This document shows positions 35,770 through 44,992 of a DNA stretch of 64,000 bases, one piece after another (position 1 is the stretch's first letter; the number at the start of each line of letters is the position of its first letter). The notes beneath the pieces are model-generated. The model ran no database searches. It was not told where the DNA came from and worked only from the letters and a program-made list of their open reading frames with translations. Both the position numbers and the translations under genes were made by a program. Source of the DNA: Pseudodesulfovibrio nedwellii (GTDB lineage Bacteria; Desulfobacterota; Desulfovibrionia; Desulfovibrionales; Desulfovibrionaceae); NCBI RefSeq assembly GCF_027923765.1, contig NZ_AP026709.1:2413501-2477500 (forward strand), written 5' to 3'.

Positions 35770-36216
35770 ATGTCCAAACAGAAATTACGCGCCATCTACA
35801 AGGAACTTTCTGATAAAATTGATACTTCACAAGAAGCAGCTCTGTTCGAGGTCAAAGAGTTAAAAGCTGACCTCAACGAACTCCAACGACACCTTTCCGG
35901 TCGGAAAAAAACAACGGATCTCCAACCCGAAGATTTTCTTCGGTCCGCATATGATATCGCACAACATCTCAGAGACATGCAAAAAAGGCGTGAAATACTC
36001 GCAGAGATGCAAGATACCGCAGCAGAAACCGAGGCAGAGGCATATCTTATAGCCAGAGGAGCCAAACTCCTGACCCGCCCGGTTGGTTGGCATTTCCAGA
36101 CATCCAAAGAACGATTCCTGCTCCACGCGGAAGATTCCGTGCAAGCCGCAACCAAACTGCGCAAACTCCTGTCAGAAGGTAAACGCCTAAAACGACCCAA
36201 AAAGAAGAAAAAATAA
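35770..36216 (+). CDS. hypothetical helical basic protein
   Basis: A 148-residue soluble protein, mostly alpha-helical with likely coiled coil (about 5-100) and a strongly basic tail rich in lysine at the last ten residues. A hydrophobic segment is missing. The tail suggests contact with nucleic acid or ribosomes. An AGGT site precedes the ATG. No family is recognised. Confidence 0.6.
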   Translation: MSKQKLRAIYKELSDKIDTSQEAALFEVKELKADLNELQRHLSGRKKTTDLQPEDFLRSAYDIAQHLRDMQKRREILAEMQDTAAETEAEAYLIARGAKLLTRPVGWHFQTSKERFLLHAEDSVQAATKLRKLLSEGKRLKRPKKKKK

Positions 36217-36231
36217 CCTGACTATACGGCA

Positions 36232-36262
36232 TGGCCCGCCTTGACTTTTCCGAGGCGGGCCA
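36232..36262 (+). terminator. terminator-like hairpin upstream of lemA
   Basis: A perfect 10-bp GC-rich stem (TGGCCCGCCT and its complement) with an 11-nt loop; only a short T-rich tail follows. It separates the basic protein gene from lemA. Confidence 0.6.
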
Positions 36263-36305
36263 CATCTTTATGAAGATACACAACCCAAACCAATGGAATA
36301 CAATC

Positions 36306-36905
36306 ATGATCAAACGTTTCGCCTTCGTCCTCGTGGCCATGTTTGCAGCCACGGCTCTGTCCGGCTGCGGATACAATCAGATGCAACAACAGGAAGAGGA
36401 AGTCTTCGGCGCATGGGCTAACCTTGAAGCCGTCCTACAACGTCGGGCCGACCTCATCCCCAACCTAGTCGAAACCGTTAAGGCGGCAGCCACCCATGAG
36501 AAATCCACGCTCACGGCAGTTGTTGAAGCCCGAGCCAAGGCCACACAGGTCAAACTCTCTCCCAAAATGCTGACCGACAAAAAGGCTCTGGCTAAATTTC
36601 AGGCCGCGCAGGGCGAATTATCCTCGGCCCTGTCCCGACTCATGGTCGTGGTCGAACGATACCCTGATTTGAAGGCCAACCAAAATTTCCTGGGGCTGCA
36701 ACACCAGCTTGAAGGGACTGAGAACCGCATCACTGTTGCCCGTCAGCGGTACAACGACGCGGTCAAGGCTTTCAACTTCTCCATCCGCAGTTTCCCGAAT
36801 TCCTTGACCAACTCCGTGGCTCTTCATCTGGAACGCAAGGAATTCTTCCAGGCTGATCCCGGTGCCAAGGAAGTTCCCAAAGTCAACTTCGGCACCAAGT
36901 CCTAA
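36306..36905 (+). CDS. lemA: LemA family lipoprotein-like membrane protein
   Basis: A 199-residue protein of the LemA family. An N-terminal membrane anchor ends in LSGCG, which could be a lipobox. The family core is present: [20 protein letters not shown] and, later, the [10 protein letters not shown] segment. LemA proteins are helical and exposed to the cell envelope; their function is still vague but they regularly neighbour TPM-domain genes, as here (12 bp gap). The start at 36306 has a weak GGA site. Confidence 0.9.
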   Translation: MIKRFAFVLVAMFAATALSGCGYNQMQQQEEEVFGAWANLEAVLQRRADLIPNLVETVKAAATHEKSTLTAVVEARAKATQVKLSPKMLTDKKALAKFQAAQGELSSALSRLMVVVERYPDLKANQNFLGLQHQLEGTENRITVARQRYNDAVKAFNFSIRSFPNSLTNSVALHLERKEFFQADPGAKEVPKVNFGTKS

Positions 36906-36917
36906 ACGGAGACAAAC

Positions 36918-37718
36918 GTGCGCACACTTTACGCGACACTCCTCGGAGCGATCCTCCTTCTTGCCATGGCAAGCGGGGCTTTCGCTCTGGACGTCCCTCC
37001 TTACAAAGGAAGGGTCAACGATCTGGCAAACATGATGAATTCGTCCACAGAGCAAACTCTCGAAGCCCAACTTGCGGAACTGGAAAAAACGGACTCGACC
37101 CAGATGGCCATTCTGACCATCCCCTCACTTGAAGGCGATTCCATGGAGGACTTCTCGATCCGCGTGGCCGAGACTTGGAAAGTAGGCCAAAAAGAATCTG
37201 ACAACGGCGTCATTCTGCTGGTCAGCAAAGCAGACCGCAAATCACGTATCGAAGTCGGCTACGGCCTTGAAGGTGTCCTCACCGACGTACTGGCCGGACA
37301 GATTCTCGACAATGTGATTGCTCCACGTTTCAAACAGGGAAACTTTGACGCAGGGTTTAAAGATGGTGTGGTCGCCATCACCAGCGCGGTACGTGGTGAA
37401 TTTGCAGCATCGAAAAGCCTTAAACGAAAAAGCAAACTTAACATCTTCTCGATCATCGTCGTTCCCATGATTCTCATCGTCATGTTCACCGAGAAATTCG
37501 GCAGGCCCAGACGACAGGGACAGATGACCGAGGAACAGGCCATTGAAGATGCACGTCGTCATGGCAGAGGTTCCACCGCTACCAACCTGCTCCTGCTCTC
37601 CATGCTTGGTGGCAGTTTTCGTGGTGGCGGCGGTGGCTTCGGCGGAGGCGGCGGTGGTGGATTCGGTGGCTTTGGTGGCGGCGGATTCGGTGGCGGCGGC
37701 GCAAGCGGTGGCTGGTAA
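36918..37718 (+). CDS. TPM-domain membrane protein with glycine-rich tail
   Basis: A 266-residue exported membrane protein. A signal peptide (residues 1-23) precedes a TPM (YgcG) domain (about 25-160) with DSTQMAILTIPSLEG and IEVGYGLEGVLTD segments, followed by one membrane helix (about 173-190), a cytoplasmic charged segment and a tail of Gly/Phe repeats. Start is GTG at 36918 after GGAG. It sits between lemA and a second TPM gene; such trios occur widely, and roles in photosystem repair, acid phosphatase or envelope stress have been suggested for relatives. Confidence 0.9.
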   Translation: MRTLYATLLGAILLLAMASGAFALDVPPYKGRVNDLANMMNSSTEQTLEAQLAELEKTDSTQMAILTIPSLEGDSMEDFSIRVAETWKVGQKESDNGVILLVSKADRKSRIEVGYGLEGVLTDVLAGQILDNVIAPRFKQGNFDAGFKDGVVAITSAVRGEFAASKSLKRKSKLNIFSIIVVPMILIVMFTEKFGRPRRQGQMTEEQAIEDARRHGRGSTATNLLLLSMLGGSFRGGGGGFGGGGGGGFGGFGGGGFGGGGASGGW

Positions 37719-37737
37719 AAAGGAAAAGACAATTCTC

Positions 37738-38382
37738 ATGAAAAACTTAGCACAAAAATTCCTGACTCAAGAAGAACAGGACGCCCTTGTCCAATGCGTC
37801 AAAGACGTAGAAAAACGCACTTCCGGTGAAATCGTGCCGGTCATTGCGTCAACGAGCTACGATTATCGCCGCGCCGGACTGATCGGCGGGTTGGTCTTCG
37901 GTGTCGTTGCAGCGGTATGCACTGCCACGCTTTTCGAACAAACAGAAATGTGGGCCTTTCTTGTTCAATTCCTCGGTTTTTTCTTGGTCTTTAGCCGCCT
38001 CCTGAACGCATTTCCAGCCATGAAAAAACTCTTCATATCCAAAAGAGAAATGCAGGAAGAGGTCAACGAAGCCGCTTTTACCGCTTTTTACCAGTATGGC
38101 CTGCATCATACACGCGACCTGACCGGCATCATCATTTATGTCTCGGTCTTTGAACGCAGCGTGCAGGTCTTGGCCGACAAGGGCATCAACGACAAGGTTG
38201 ATCCTACCGTGTGGAAAGAAGTAATTGAGACGGTCACAAATGGCATCAGAGCAGGGCGTTCGGGCGAAGCACTGTGTCAGGGCGTGACCCGATGCGGTGA
38301 ATTGGTCACCAAGAACTTCCCGATCAAGGCAGACGATACCGACGAACTGCCCAACCTGATCATCGAAGGGGACGCACACTAA
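37738..38382 (+). CDS. TPM-domain membrane protein, second copy
   Basis: A 214-residue protein with a TPM-like domain around residues 10-40 and 110-165, split by two membrane helices (about 47-90). TSGEIVPVIAS near residue 30 and the IIYVSVFERSVQVLADKGI segment are characteristic. The start is the ATG at 37738, 20 bp after the preceding stop codon. It belongs to the lemA-TPM operon. Confidence 0.82.
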   Translation: MKNLAQKFLTQEEQDALVQCVKDVEKRTSGEIVPVIASTSYDYRRAGLIGGLVFGVVAAVCTATLFEQTEMWAFLVQFLGFFLVFSRLLNAFPAMKKLFISKREMQEEVNEAAFTAFYQYGLHHTRDLTGIIIYVSVFERSVQVLADKGINDKVDPTVWKEVIETVTNGIRAGRSGEALCQGVTRCGELVTKNFPIKADDTDELPNLIIEGDAH

Positions 38383-38462
38383 TCGTGATTTCACCCAAGG
38401 GTCACAATACCGCCATATGGCCGTAACGCTCGTCTGTTCCTGTCGTGTACAGGAGGACGGAA

Positions 38463-38618
38463 ATGCTCGCCATAGTTGTTGTCACTTCGCTTGTGATCCT
38501 TTTCGCGGCGCTTACTTTGGTCCGCGTGATGGGAATATCTCATTCCCCAAACGCCGACATGTTGATTAAGACATATGAAGCATGCCTGTGGTGTAATACT
38601 CAGACAAAAAAACCATAA
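38463..38618 (+). CDS. 51-residue small membrane protein with CxxC
   Basis: A short gene with a very strong ribosome site (AGGAGG, six bases before the ATG). The product has one hydrophobic helix (about residues 2-22) and a soluble tail ending in CLWCNTQTKKP, with a CxxC pair that could bind metal or be redox-active. It ends with TAA at 38618, just before a terminator, so it may be the end of the TPM operon or a separate unit. No family is recognised. Confidence 0.65.
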   Translation: MLAIVVVTSLVILFAALTLVRVMGISHSPNADMLIKTYEACLWCNTQTKKP

Positions 38619-38622
38619 AAAA

Positions 38623-38651
38623 AGCCTCACCTGATCCTGTCAGGTGAGGCT
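38623..38651. terminator. bidirectional terminator
   Basis: A 12-bp stem (AGCCTCACCTGA and its complement) with a 5-nt loop and A/T flanks on both sides. It serves the small gene to the left and the HDOD gene to the right. Confidence 0.93.
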
Positions 38652-38671
38652 TTTTCATCTATTGTCCGATT

Positions 38672-39892
38672 TTAAAAAAACGCACTCATGATCGTATCGA
38701 TCTGTTCGCCGTACTCGGATACGGATTTTTCCAACAAGGGGACAGGGTCCACGCCAAGCAGAACCCATGCATCCTCGTCCATCCCCGGCATAACATACAT
38801 GCCGCTCAAAGCGATCTCGACCGCATTGGCCAAATTATCCGCAACATGAATAATCGCCGGCTCCAACGGATTGGGAAATTCCATAGGCTTATGGTGATAA
38901 TTAATCATGTTGGACAATCCTTCCGGGAACTTCCAGGCTTCGAGCAACGGCGTGCTGACATCCGTATGGATGAATCCCATGACTGACATTTCAGCCTCAG
39001 TCAGAGGGATTGAATTCTCGCGAGCGAAAAGCATAGCCTCAGTGGAGGCGTACGGCAGCTTCTTGAACATAATGAGCCGCCCCACATCGTGCAACAGACC
39101 ACCGATAAAGAACCGTTCGGGCGACAGCCCCGTCTGGGTTCCAGCCAAAATCTTAGCAAAAATCCCACAGGAGATGGAGTGTCTCCAAAAGGTCTCCATA
39201 TCCATAAGTTCCGGCGGAATATCCTTGAAATAATTAATCGCCGAAATCCCCAGAGCCAACGTGGACAATTCCTTGGCTCCCACCAGGGCAACGGCTCGTG
39301 AAATGGAGTCTATGGTTTGCGGAAAACCGTACAAAGGACTGTTGACCAGCTTGAGAAGCTTGGCAGCCAGACTCATATCCGTACTGACAACTCTGGCGAT
39401 ACGGTCTGCGGAAGCTGAATCATCTTCCAGCACTTCCTTGATACGAAAAAAAATATCCGGGAAACTAGTCAATTCGGTTTCGTGCCTGACCAATGTTTCA
39501 GGGGTTCCCATCCCCTTGATGAAAATATCTTCCAGATGCTCAACGCTATCGGCCCTGCGTTCGCTGACATCGGGCAATTCCCAGCCTGCAGCGACCTGCT
39601 TGGCAGTCAGGTCCAGCGCGATACGGAACATTTCTATGGTTGGTTTGAAATCAGGATTCACATACAGGAAAAAGTCACGGACATAGTCCTCGACCTCCTG
39701 CAACTTCTCTTTGCTCAAATCGTTCGGATCAAGTTCAACGTCAGCCTCGTCAACCCCGACGCGCTTCAGCTGTTCGAGGTGGCGGTCCTCCAACTTGGTG
39801 CCAGACTTGAAGAGCAGCCTGCCGTCACTGGCAACCAGATCGGTAGCCAGGACCATGCCTGCCTTCAATTCATCTAAGCGTGTGATACCCAA
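38672..39892 (-). CDS. HDOD-domain signalling protein
   Basis: A 406-residue soluble protein. Residues 1-60 look like a small beta-rich unit found before HD domains; residues about 140-340 are an HDOD domain with DMSLAAKLLKLVNSPLYG, and GGLLHDVGRLIMF in its HD-like part. HDOD proteins act in signal transduction and seldom hydrolyse substrates. The CheR gene ends upstream on the same strand 30 bp away, so a link to chemotaxis or motility is likely. Confidence 0.9.
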   Translation of the reverse strand: MGITRLDELKAGMVLATDLVASDGRLLFKSGTKLEDRHLEQLKRVGVDEADVELDPNDLSKEKLQEVEDYVRDFFLYVNPDFKPTIEMFRIALDLTAKQVAAGWELPDVSERRADSVEHLEDIFIKGMGTPETLVRHETELTSFPDIFFRIKEVLEDDSASADRIARVVSTDMSLAAKLLKLVNSPLYGFPQTIDSISRAVALVGAKELSTLALGISAINYFKDIPPELMDMETFWRHSISCGIFAKILAGTQTGLSPERFFIGGLLHDVGRLIMFKKLPYASTEAMLFARENSIPLTEAEMSVMGFIHTDVSTPLLEAWKFPEGLSNMINYHHKPMEFPNPLEPAIIHVADNLANAVEIALSGMYVMPGMDEDAWVLLGVDPVPLLEKSVSEYGEQIDTIMSAFF

Positions 39893-39922
39893 AACAACAC
39901 CCTCCGACAGGGACCAAGGCCC

Positions 39923-40795
39923 CTATTGTTCCTTCTTGTACGCAATGGTTCCCGCCTGAAAAAGCGGTTTGAACGTCTGCGAAATCTTATGTAATGACTC
40001 GGAGTGACCGACCATGAGGTAACCGCCAGGCAACAGGTTGTCATAAAAGGACTGAACAACCTTTCGCTTCATGGCCTCGTCAAAATAAATAATTACGTTG
40101 CGACAAAAAACTATATGAGAACGGGGAATTCCCTGTACCGCCGAAGAATCTCTCAGGTTCATTTGACGGAATTTAACCAGTCGCTGAACCTCGGGCCGAA
40201 TCTTCCAGCCCCCCGGCACCTTGGTGAAATATCGTTTGCGAATCGAATCTGGTGTGGTTTTGAAAGAATATTCCCCATACACCCCAGCCTTGGCCCGCTT
40301 GACCATCTCGTCAGAAAGGTCGACTGCCGTGATTGTAATTTTCCACTTGGCCGTTTCCAACCGCAACGTTTCAAGAAGCAGAATTGCAAGAGTGTACGGT
40401 TCTTCGCCAGAGGAACATCCCGCCGACCAGATATTCAATTCCAATCGACCGGCTTTCCGATGCTCATCAAGTTTTTCCCGAAGCACGTTGTCACGAAACG
40501 CTTCAAGCTGCTTCATGTCACGACAAAAACTCGTCTCATTGGTGGTCACCAATTCGAAGAGATGCTTGAGTTCCTCACCCCGATCAAACTTCAGATATTT
40601 GATGTAATCGGCAAAACTGGTCAATCCCAACTCGCCCAGACGCTTAGAAAATCGACTTTCAAAAAGATACTTGCGTTTGACATCCACAAAAATGCCACTT
40701 TTTTCATATATGAAATCACGCAGTTGCACGAACTCATCGTCCGAGATCCTGACGTTTTTCCGCAAGGTCGTCGATTTGGAGAACAAAGAACCCAT
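39923..40795 (-). CDS. cheR: chemotaxis protein methyltransferase
   Basis: A 290-residue SAM-dependent enzyme that methylates glutamates on chemoreceptors. The N-terminal helical domain (about 15-90) and the catalytic domain (about 95-285) are both present; SAGCSSGEEPYTLA is the SAM motif, and NVIIYFD is the conserved later motif. The first ATG at 40795 follows a GGATCGGATTG region. It forms a unit with the HDOD gene downstream. Confidence 0.94.
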   Translation of the reverse strand: MGSLFSKSTTLRKNVRISDDEFVQLRDFIYEKSGIFVDVKRKYLFESRFSKRLGELGLTSFADYIKYLKFDRGEELKHLFELVTTNETSFCRDMKQLEAFRDNVLREKLDEHRKAGRLELNIWSAGCSSGEEPYTLAILLLETLRLETAKWKITITAVDLSDEMVKRAKAGVYGEYSFKTTPDSIRKRYFTKVPGGWKIRPEVQRLVKFRQMNLRDSSAVQGIPRSHIVFCRNVIIYFDEAMKRKVVQSFYDNLLPGGYLMVGHSESLHKISQTFKPLFQAGTIAYKKEQ

Positions 40796-40908
40796 TCAAT
40801 CCGATCCTTTAAGAACCAATGCTTCTTCTATTGAAGAAACTTTTTTATAAATTTTAGAGTAAAACAGTATATGTTCTTGTTTAAATTAACAACGTATTTT
40901 CTCTCTTG

Positions 40909-42003
40909 TCATGCAACGGCATCACGAACATACGACTGTACACGCTCTTCCCCTTCGAGAGCTTTCTCTGCGCCAAGAGCCAACGAAACCATCTCAATTT
41001 CACCAGGCTCTACATACACCGGTGCAAGATGTGAAATCTGTCGCCCAATCTCCGCAGTTAACGGTTCGCTTCGGGCCAATCCTCCAGTCAAAATCACCGC
41101 CGCCAAATCAGGCCCATCATCACCGTGGACCAAGGCAGGAACCATGGAGCACACAGAACGAGCCACAGCATAGGCAAAAGCCTTGAAAACCAGCTGGGCC
41201 GATTCATCGCCCTCTTCAATACGAGCCACAATCTCACGCGGATCGTTCGTCCCCAAATGAGCAAACAACCCACCTCGTCGAAGAACAGCCTGTTCCATCT
41301 TATCGAAACTCACTTCACCGTCGCGCACCATGTGCAACACAGGAATCAAAGGGAGAGAACCGGTCCGTTCCGGTGTGAAAGGTCCTTCACCGTCCAACCC
41401 GTTCAGCACATCAACGACCTTTCCCTGCCGATGCGCTCCAATGGAAATACCGCCTCCCATATGACACACAATAAAATTGCCATTCTCATAGGCAATACCC
41501 AATTTGTCCGCGACAATCCGGGCCATACCACGCTGATTCAAGGCATGAAACAAAGACCGTCGCCTAATGGCAGGCAGTCCGGTCAACCGGGCCTTATCCA
41601 TCATCTCATCGGTCACAACCGGATCAACCACGTAGGCAGGCACATCATATTCTCGCCCGAAAGCTCTGGCCATAAGCCCACCGAGGTTACAGGGATGCTC
41701 TCCATATCGGGCATTCCGCAAATCGTCTGCCATGTCGTCACACACTTCGTAAACACCGCCTTTTACGGGGTGCAACAACCCGCCACGACCAGCAACCGCA
41801 CGCAGTTGAATTTCATCTCCACCAGCGGTTTTCAAAAAATCTCTTGTGGCCTGCACACGAAAATCAAACTGATCCGTTACTCGTGCAAAATCAGCAAGCT
41901 CACTCTTACGGTGCTGGATCTCCTGCGCAGCCACAGATTGCCCGTTTTCGAACAGGGCTAACTTGGTTGATGTAGACCCTGGGTTAATCACAAGTATACT
42001 CAT
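40909..42003 (-). CDS. buk: butyrate kinase
   Basis: A 364-residue ASKHA-fold kinase that makes ATP and butyrate (or a branched-chain acid) from the acyl phosphate. The first phosphate loop reads VINPGSTSTK, and the HMGGGISIG and VILTGGLARSE motifs are intact. Its start overlaps the stop of ptb by 4 bp (ATGA), so the two are coupled. Together they turn acyl-CoA into acid with ATP gain. Confidence 0.93.
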   Translation of the reverse strand: MSILVINPGSTSTKLALFENGQSVAAQEIQHRKSELADFARVTDQFDFRVQATRDFLKTAGGDEIQLRAVAGRGGLLHPVKGGVYEVCDDMADDLRNARYGEHPCNLGGLMARAFGREYDVPAYVVDPVVTDEMMDKARLTGLPAIRRRSLFHALNQRGMARIVADKLGIAYENGNFIVCHMGGGISIGAHRQGKVVDVLNGLDGEGPFTPERTGSLPLIPVLHMVRDGEVSFDKMEQAVLRRGGLFAHLGTNDPREIVARIEEGDESAQLVFKAFAYAVARSVCSMVPALVHGDDGPDLAAVILTGGLARSEPLTAEIGRQISHLAPVYVEPGEIEMVSLALGAEKALEGEERVQSYVRDAVA

Positions 42004-42944
42004 GCGGAACTCCTGTGGGCCAACAAACTGGCAAGTGCAATGGAATGAAATTTACTCGCATCCGAATCCCCTCGCGACGGGACCACCACCGGCACACGAC
42101 TGCCCACCACAACGGCGGCCATAGTGCAACCAGACAGGGTGGTCAGCGATTTATACAAGATATTCCCCGCCTCAATATTGGGAGTGAGCAAAATATCGGC
42201 ATTTCCGGCAACAGGGTCATCGAATTGTTTAGTGGCTGCGGCATCCTTGGACACGGCAATATCAAGCGACAACGGGCCGAGCACTCTGGCGTCACCGAAC
42301 TCTCCCTGCCGAGCCATCTTGGTCAAAATATCCCCATCCAAAGTAGCGGGCATGGCCGGATAATTGATCTTTTCCGTGGCAGCCAAAATTGCAGCTCTGG
42401 GTTTATGTATGCCCAATTTTCTGGCTACATCCAGCGCGTTCTTCAGGATATCCACCTTACGTTGCAACGAAGGCGTAATATTCACACCGGGATCGGTCAT
42501 GATCATGAGCCGCCCATCTATCGGGGACTCAAACACACCCACATGACTCAAAATACGGGAAGGATGCGGAACACCGGTCTTCTTGTTCAGAACGGCCTTG
42601 AGCAAAGTTGCGGTCGGCACCAATCCTTTCATGATCAGTTGAGCCTCACCCTCGCGGAACAACCGCACGGCTTCGGCCACGGCCTGCTCGTCATCGGTAA
42701 TGTGAATTGCTTGAAACCGGGAAATATCAAGACCGCGCTCATCGGCGATACGTTGTGTCTCCTCCACGTCACCAATAAGTATTGGTTCGGCCACGCCACG
42801 TTCATATGCCTCCACCCCGGCGCGAAGGACAAACCCTTCCGCGGATCGGGCAATGGCAACCTTGGGCATGACACCATTTCCCACAAGATTTAGGGCAGCC
42901 TGCACCAGTCCTTCGAGGCTGGTTACGGGGGTAAACGCCGACAC
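42000..42944 (-). CDS. ptb: phosphate butyryltransferase
   Basis: A 314-residue enzyme that converts butyryl-CoA (or related acyl-CoA) and phosphate to acyl phosphate and CoA. The phosphotransacetylase-like fold is shown by KGLVPTATLLKAVLN, MTDPGVNI and the PSRGDSDASKFHS segment near the end. It lies between the ACT protein (start next to that gene's stop codon) and buk. The chain length used is not decided by sequence. Confidence 0.92.
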   Translation of the reverse strand: MSAFTPVTSLEGLVQAALNLVGNGVMPKVAIARSAEGFVLRAGVEAYERGVAEPILIGDVEETQRIADERGLDISRFQAIHITDDEQAVAEAVRLFREGEAQLIMKGLVPTATLLKAVLNKKTGVPHPSRILSHVGVFESPIDGRLMIMTDPGVNITPSLQRKVDILKNALDVARKLGIHKPRAAILAATEKINYPAMPATLDGDILTKMARQGEFGDARVLGPLSLDIAVSKDAAATKQFDDPVAGNADILLTPNIEAGNILYKSLTTLSGCTMAAVVVGSRVPVVVPSRGDSDASKFHSIALASLLAHRSSA

Positions 42945-43424
42945 CTATTCGTCCCCTCGCTTAAGTACGATCATGCCGGAACGACACATAGACTTGATGC
43001 CATAGGGAATGAGCATCTGAATAAGACCGTCCACCCGCTCCTGATCACCGGATAATTCCACGGTAATAGTCTTCTGCCCCATGCCAACCACATTGGCACG
43101 AAAGACCTCGAAGATTTGCATAAGCTGTCCGGTCTGTTCTCGATCCATGGCCACTTTAACCATGACCAATTCTCGATCCACAAAATCCTTACGGGAAAGA
43201 TCGTCGATCTGAATGATCTCGTCCAAACTGTCCAGATATCGCTCGACCTTATCAATAGCGGCATCATCGCCATCTATACGAAGAACAATACGCGAAACTT
43301 CCGGATTCTCTGTCTCGCCAGCAGCCAAGGACAAAATATTAGCATCATATTTCCCGCACTCCTGAGCCATCTGGGCCAAGACACCGGGTTCATTTTTGCA
43401 CAGTGCAGACAAGGTGCGTCGCAA
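42945..43424 (-). CDS. IlvH-like ACT-domain protein (acetolactate synthase small-subunit type)
   Basis: A 159-residue protein of the size and pattern of acetolactate synthase regulatory subunits: N-terminal ACT domain (NEPGVLAQMA; SRIVLRIDGDDA) and a C-terminal part with DRELVMVKV. The first codon is TTG at 43424, six bases after AAGGAG. Its stop codon abuts the ptb start, and no catalytic ilvB is in sight. It may regulate a distant synthase by valine, or it may serve the acyl-phosphate genes; I leave the symbol blank. Confidence 0.8.
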   Translation of the reverse strand: MRRTLSALCKNEPGVLAQMAQECGKYDANILSLAAGETENPEVSRIVLRIDGDDAAIDKVERYLDSLDEIIQIDDLSRKDFVDRELVMVKVAMDREQTGQLMQIFEVFRANVVGMGQKTITVELSGDQERVDGLIQMLIPYGIKSMCRSGMIVLKRGDE

Positions 43425-43497
43425 GGGAATCTCCTTGATTTCGGTTCACGATATATCGGTTTCAAACCGCACTATCACATACCTCATCCCACGGCTG

Positions 43498-44982
43498 ATG
43501 AAAAGACCACGCTTTCAACTGGCAACAGGATGCAAGGATGTGTATACTTCCTGCATTGTGATCCATTACTTACGAGAAAAACGGTGGTTTTTCATCACCT
43601 TGGCCATTCAGGCTGCCATGCTGCTTTCACCAGCCCCGGACGGAGTCTCTCCCGAGGGTTGGCGAGTCCTTGTCATGACCGTTGGCGCGACCATGCTTTT
43701 CATCACCGAGCCTATCCCCCTGCCTGCGGTAGCCCTACTCATCATACTCGGACAGATCTTCCTGCTTGGCATCGACTCCTCACTCGTCGCCAAATCCCTT
43801 ATGAAAGACTCAGTCCTGTTCATCATGGGATCACTCATGCTGGCCGTGGCTCTGGTCAAACAGAAACTCGACAAACGGCTCGCTCTGCTTATTGTTAGTA
43901 TTACAGGATCGAATACATACCGTATTGCTTTTGGCATCTCCATATTTTCCGGTATATTGGCATCGTTCATCGGTGAACATACTGTGGCAGCCATGATGCT
44001 TCCAGTGGCTTTGTCCCTGTTGCAATTGGCTACTGATGATCCGGCCAAACGACGCGCTTTAGGTCTGCTCTTCCTCTTTTCCATATCATACGCCTGTGCC
44101 ATGGCCGGTATTGGCACACCGTCTGGTGGAGCGCGTAACGCCATTATGATCGATTATCTGCGTGATTTTTTCTACGCCACGGATGATCCAGCGACCTTCA
44201 GCTATTCTGTCACCTATCTCGACTGGATGATCTATGCCTATCCCGTCTTTCTAGTACAATTACCGCTCATGCATCTCATCTTGCGGCACACCTTCAAAAC
44301 GGACATCACGGACCTCGGCCCTGCAGTGGAGAAACTCAAGGAACAGGTTGGAGACGAAGGATCGTTAAACGGTCGACACTATATGGCCATCCTCCTGTTT
44401 TTGATCACACTTATCGGATGGGTCGGATTCTCTTCCGAAGTTGGCATGGGAACCATCGCTATCCTCGGTGCGGTCCTCTTCCTTGTCACCGGCCTCGTGC
44501 GTTGGCAGGATCTCAATTCCGGCGTTAACTGGGGCGTGGTTTTGCTGTATGCCGCCGCAATTTCCCTTGGCGTCCAAATGCGCGATACAGGAGCTGCGGC
44601 ATGGGTAGCCGGTGTGTTCATGGACATACTAGCACCGTTCGGCATGGATCACGGCATTGGGTTGATGGCAGCGGTCATGGTACTCACCACTTTTATCACC
44701 AACACCATGAGTAATGGCGCGGCCGTGGCGGTCCTCGGCCCCATCGTCCTGTCCATTGCCGTGGGAACGGAAACAAACCCGCTAGCCGTAGGCATGATCA
44801 CCGCCGTATCCAGTGCATTCGCCTATTTCACAGTCATCGGCACCCCGGCATCCACCATCGTATATTCATCCGGTCTCTTGCGGCCCAAGGATTTCATGGT
44901 TGTCGGCTGGCGCATGGCGCTCATGTCGTTTACCGTTCTGCTTCTCGCATCGAAACTGTATTGGCCCTTGATCGGGTTGTAA
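43498..44982 (+). CDS. SLC13/DASS family anion transporter
   Basis: A 494-residue membrane protein with about eleven helices. The DASS pattern is clear: ITEPIPLPAVALL, GIGTPSGGARNAIM and, near the end, VIGTPASTIVYSSG. The family carries di- or tricarboxylates or sulfate with sodium. Sulfate is tempting in a sulfate reducer, but the sequence does not decide. The start at 43498 is a guess: no ribosome site is seen, and later in-frame GTG codons are possible. A stress protein gene follows 10 bp downstream. Confidence 0.85.
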   Translation: MKRPRFQLATGCKDVYTSCIVIHYLREKRWFFITLAIQAAMLLSPAPDGVSPEGWRVLVMTVGATMLFITEPIPLPAVALLIILGQIFLLGIDSSLVAKSLMKDSVLFIMGSLMLAVALVKQKLDKRLALLIVSITGSNTYRIAFGISIFSGILASFIGEHTVAAMMLPVALSLLQLATDDPAKRRALGLLFLFSISYACAMAGIGTPSGGARNAIMIDYLRDFFYATDDPATFSYSVTYLDWMIYAYPVFLVQLPLMHLILRHTFKTDITDLGPAVEKLKEQVGDEGSLNGRHYMAILLFLITLIGWVGFSSEVGMGTIAILGAVLFLVTGLVRWQDLNSGVNWGVVLLYAAAISLGVQMRDTGAAAWVAGVFMDILAPFGMDHGIGLMAAVMVLTTFITNTMSNGAAVAVLGPIVLSIAVGTETNPLAVGMITAVSSAFAYFTVIGTPASTIVYSSGLLRPKDFMVVGWRMALMSFTVLLLASKLYWPLIGL

Positions 44983-44992
44983 GGAGTTGTCC

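Noticed and set aside
40004-40834. 276-residue frame antisense to cheR
   Set aside because: The sense strand encodes a complete CheR; no features on this strand.
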